In this document: piece after piece, positions 62,160-64,000 of the stretch
Numbering within the stretch: position 1 is the stretch's first letter
Layout: each line of letters opens with the position of its first letter
Source: Bathymodiolus brooksi
Lineage: Eukaryota; Mollusca; Bivalvia; Mytilida; Modiolidae
NCBI GenBank assembly: GCA_963680875.1
Contig: OY804579.1
Span: 39,516,397 to 39,580,396, forward strand
Reading direction: 5' to 3'
DNA length: 64,000 nucleotides
Translations under genes and position numbers: made by a program
The notes under the pieces: model-generated
Told to the model about the DNA's origin: nothing
The model's database searches: none
Seen by the model: only the letters and a program-made list of their open reading frames with translations

Positions 62160-64000
62160 ATGCAGGAAGATGAATTAGTTTTATCAGATGTTCATTTGCA
62201 AGTCAGAAGTGACAAAGGAGAAGAAAACTGTAGTAAGTTACCGATACTTATAACTCTCTACATCTTGTAGAGTTTGCTGTTTATGGAAATGGTAAACCTC
62301 TGTTCATAAAATGTATGTTCATCATTAAATATAGTATTGGGATCTTTTTTTGTGTGATTGGCTATCATACTATATCCTTCTTGTTCTCTTTCAAGAAAAC
62401 AGCATCAGTGGTGTAATGCTTGCCTTGAGTGTGGTAGATTGTGGATTCCAGACCCTGGTTGGGTCAAACCAAAGACTATAAAATTGGTAGTTGCTGCTTC
62501 TTTGCGAAGCATGCAGATTTAAGAAATAAGAACAAACACTGGTTGATCTCGGAATCAGGATAGTGTGTCCGAGTGGAGCAACATTTCTAAGCATGAACTG
62601 TTGTTTCAGTGATCTAGCAGTGGAAAAAATTCAGTTAGGCATATTGGTCTAGTACAAAGCGGACATCATCATTATCTCATCGAATGCAACCAAGAGATAT
62701 CTGAAAAATTGCTCATTTGAAGATAACAATCACTCACTAATTCCTTATTGTGCTCTTTCAACATGTGCTATATTTGTAAACATTTGGAACTAGCCAGCTG
62801 ATTTTTATTTTACTGTGGTTCTCTAAATTGACACATAATCCATCATCAGTGGTCAGCCAAAATATGGTAAGGGAATGACTTTTGTGTTAAAAATAAATTA
62901 TAATATTTCCCAACATTCAGAGTTTTGGGATCAACAAGAGTCTAACTTGAGGCAGGGGCTGTCGTGGCCGTGATCATATGGTAGTTGGATTTACAACTAC
63001 CTATGCAATCAGTGCCTATCACCACTGATGTTTTGAGTTCAAATTCCAATCAGGGAGAGGTGTACAATATTATGTGATAAAGTTTGTCAGTGAAGTGTGA
63101 CGGGTCGGTGGTGTTCTCCGGGTACTCCGGTTTCCTCCACTAATAAATCTGACCGCCACGATATAGCTGAAATATTGTTGAAAGTGGTGTTAAACACCAT
63201 AAAACCAACCAACTTGATGTTGTGTTATACAGTTTGTGTTCAATCAAGTCTAGTTTAAAAAAAAAAAATTATTCATTTTTATATAGAGAACTATGTTAAA
63301 CTTAAATATTTTCTTTTTAATTTTGGGTGTTATTTCCTTTTGGCTCCCTTATATTCCTGACACAGATAAGTCATGTACAACAAATCTGCTGTTATGACTT
63401 CAGACAGACATTTTTCTAAGGAATTCCATGGAAAAACCATGTACATATCAGTCTTACAATACAGAGACAGAGAGATTGAAATGTAACATTTTACGGATGA
63501 CTAAGTTGACGACTGACCCACAGTGAGGACAATAACTCATGACTTGTTTGGTCAGGTGAGATTGCTTGCTTCAGAAAATTACAGAAAAATCTAAATTACT
63601 GGTAGTGAAAAAGTAAATAACATAGTTCATTCACTCACCAAAGCTATTTACATTGTAAATTTTGTTTTTATAGTTTCTAGATTTTACTTTTCTGAGGAAG
63701 TATCGCCACGTGGAAAAAGACAGAAATATATTTTTAGAATAGATAACGAGGATTTGAAAGAAAAAAGAACAGAAGATAAGGGGGGAAAGATTGACTCAAA
63801 TGATAAAAGTGATTGTTCAAGTGGATCAGATATTATTCCAGACAATGCTGATGATATTGATAAATGTTGTGAGTCGAGTGGATCAAACATTACTGCGGAA
63901 AAAGGTGATGTGTTTGTTAAATGTGGTGAGTCGAGTGGATCAAGAATTTCTGCAGAAAAGGCTAGCCTGATTGATAAAAGTGGTGAGTCAAGTGGATCAG
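62160..64000 (+). CDS. 5' part of an unrecognised gene with 19-residue Ser-rich repeats (runs off the window)
   Basis: Two exons are visible. Exon 62160-62232 begins at ATG and ends TGTA/GTAAGT in phase 1; a TTGTAG acceptor at 62105-62110 suggests an upstream 5' UTR exon. The next exon starts at 63674 after TTTTTATAG and stays open to the window end, so about 133 residues are visible. The protein is hydrophilic: [20 protein letters not shown], then a short ordered-looking part with [20 protein letters not shown], then repeats with a 19-residue period centred on CSSGS, ESSGS, ESSGS, ESSGS separated by acidic/lysine-rich spacers (57-bp DNA period). I do not recognise a family. It could be nuclear (KRQK) but this is a guess. 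It is divergent from SLC38A10, with an intergenic gap of about 4.7 kb that holds a dead LINE. Confidence 0.62.
62400..62745 (+). mobile_element. SINE family B, near full length
   Basis: tRNA-like head CATCAGTGGTGTAATGCTTG, TGTGGTAGATTGTGGATTCC and GGGTCAAACCAAAGACTATA, then AATTGGTAGTTGCTGCTTCT, CTGTTGTTTCAGTGATC and tail GAAAAATTGCTCATTTGAAG, ACAATCACTCAC. The only plus-strand copy here; it lies in intron 1 of the 62160 gene. Confidence 0.78.
62956..63206 (+). mobile_element. SINE family A, full-length copy
   Basis: GGGGCTGTCGTGGCCGTGAT, TATGGTAGTTGGATTTACAA, CTATCACCACTGATG, CTCCGGGTACTCCGGTTTCC and AAAGTGGTGTTAAACACCAT. A short AACTTGA repeat flanks it (within 62944-62950 and 63211-63217). 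Confidence 0.88.

Noticed and set aside
62405..62460. tRNA-like box A/box B sequence (also at 17604, 46590, 53830)
   Set aside because: These are heads of SINE copies, without a proper cloverleaf; I do not call any of them a tRNA gene. I found no rRNA or tRNA gene in the window.

Overview
This window is nuclear DNA from a metazoan, most likely a bivalve mollusc. It is strongly AT-rich, its genes are split by GT-AG introns of 0.3 to 5 kb, the two recognisable proteins are animal proteins, and nearly all remaining DNA is transposon-derived. The block at about 2.4-2.7 kb resembles, from memory, a repeat common in mussel genomes. No species call is possible from sequence alone.

Layout. 835-2163 (-) is an intron-free F-box gene. 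4.1-17 kb is a dense stack of terminal-inverted-repeat (TIR) DNA elements, many with intact 8-9 bp target duplications. Three of them (A, B, C) lie inside a dead LINE reverse transcriptase, and others fill intron 1 of the next gene. 11904-19343 (+) is a complete four-exon gene for mitochondrial ATP synthase subunit f (168 aa, with an unusual 67-residue N-terminal extension). 19.3-28.3 kb is intergenic, with SINEs, a hAT-like element and a hairpin. 28341-57490 (-) is a complete 14-coding-exon SLC38A10-type amino-acid transporter (776 aa), assembled here exon by exon with consistent splice phases. Its introns hold a 3.2 kb 41-bp satellite with a 246-bp higher-order repeat, further TIR elements and many SINEs. 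58380-60255 (+) is a 5'-truncated, frameshifted LINE. From 62160 (+) the start of an unidentified gene with 19-residue serine-rich repeats runs off the window, divergent from the transporter gene.

The genes do not form a functional unit: one probable ubiquitin-ligase adaptor, one subunit of the ATP synthase membrane sector, one amino-acid transporter and one unknown. The notable content is the mobile DNA. One group consists of non-autonomous TIR elements whose ends are arrays of short, family-specific repeats, several carrying exon-like inserts. Two unrelated-looking elements share a recurring 16-bp motif (TGTTGCACTCCTGACA). There are two tRNA-headed SINE families, including a SINE inserted inside a SINE with both target duplications preserved.
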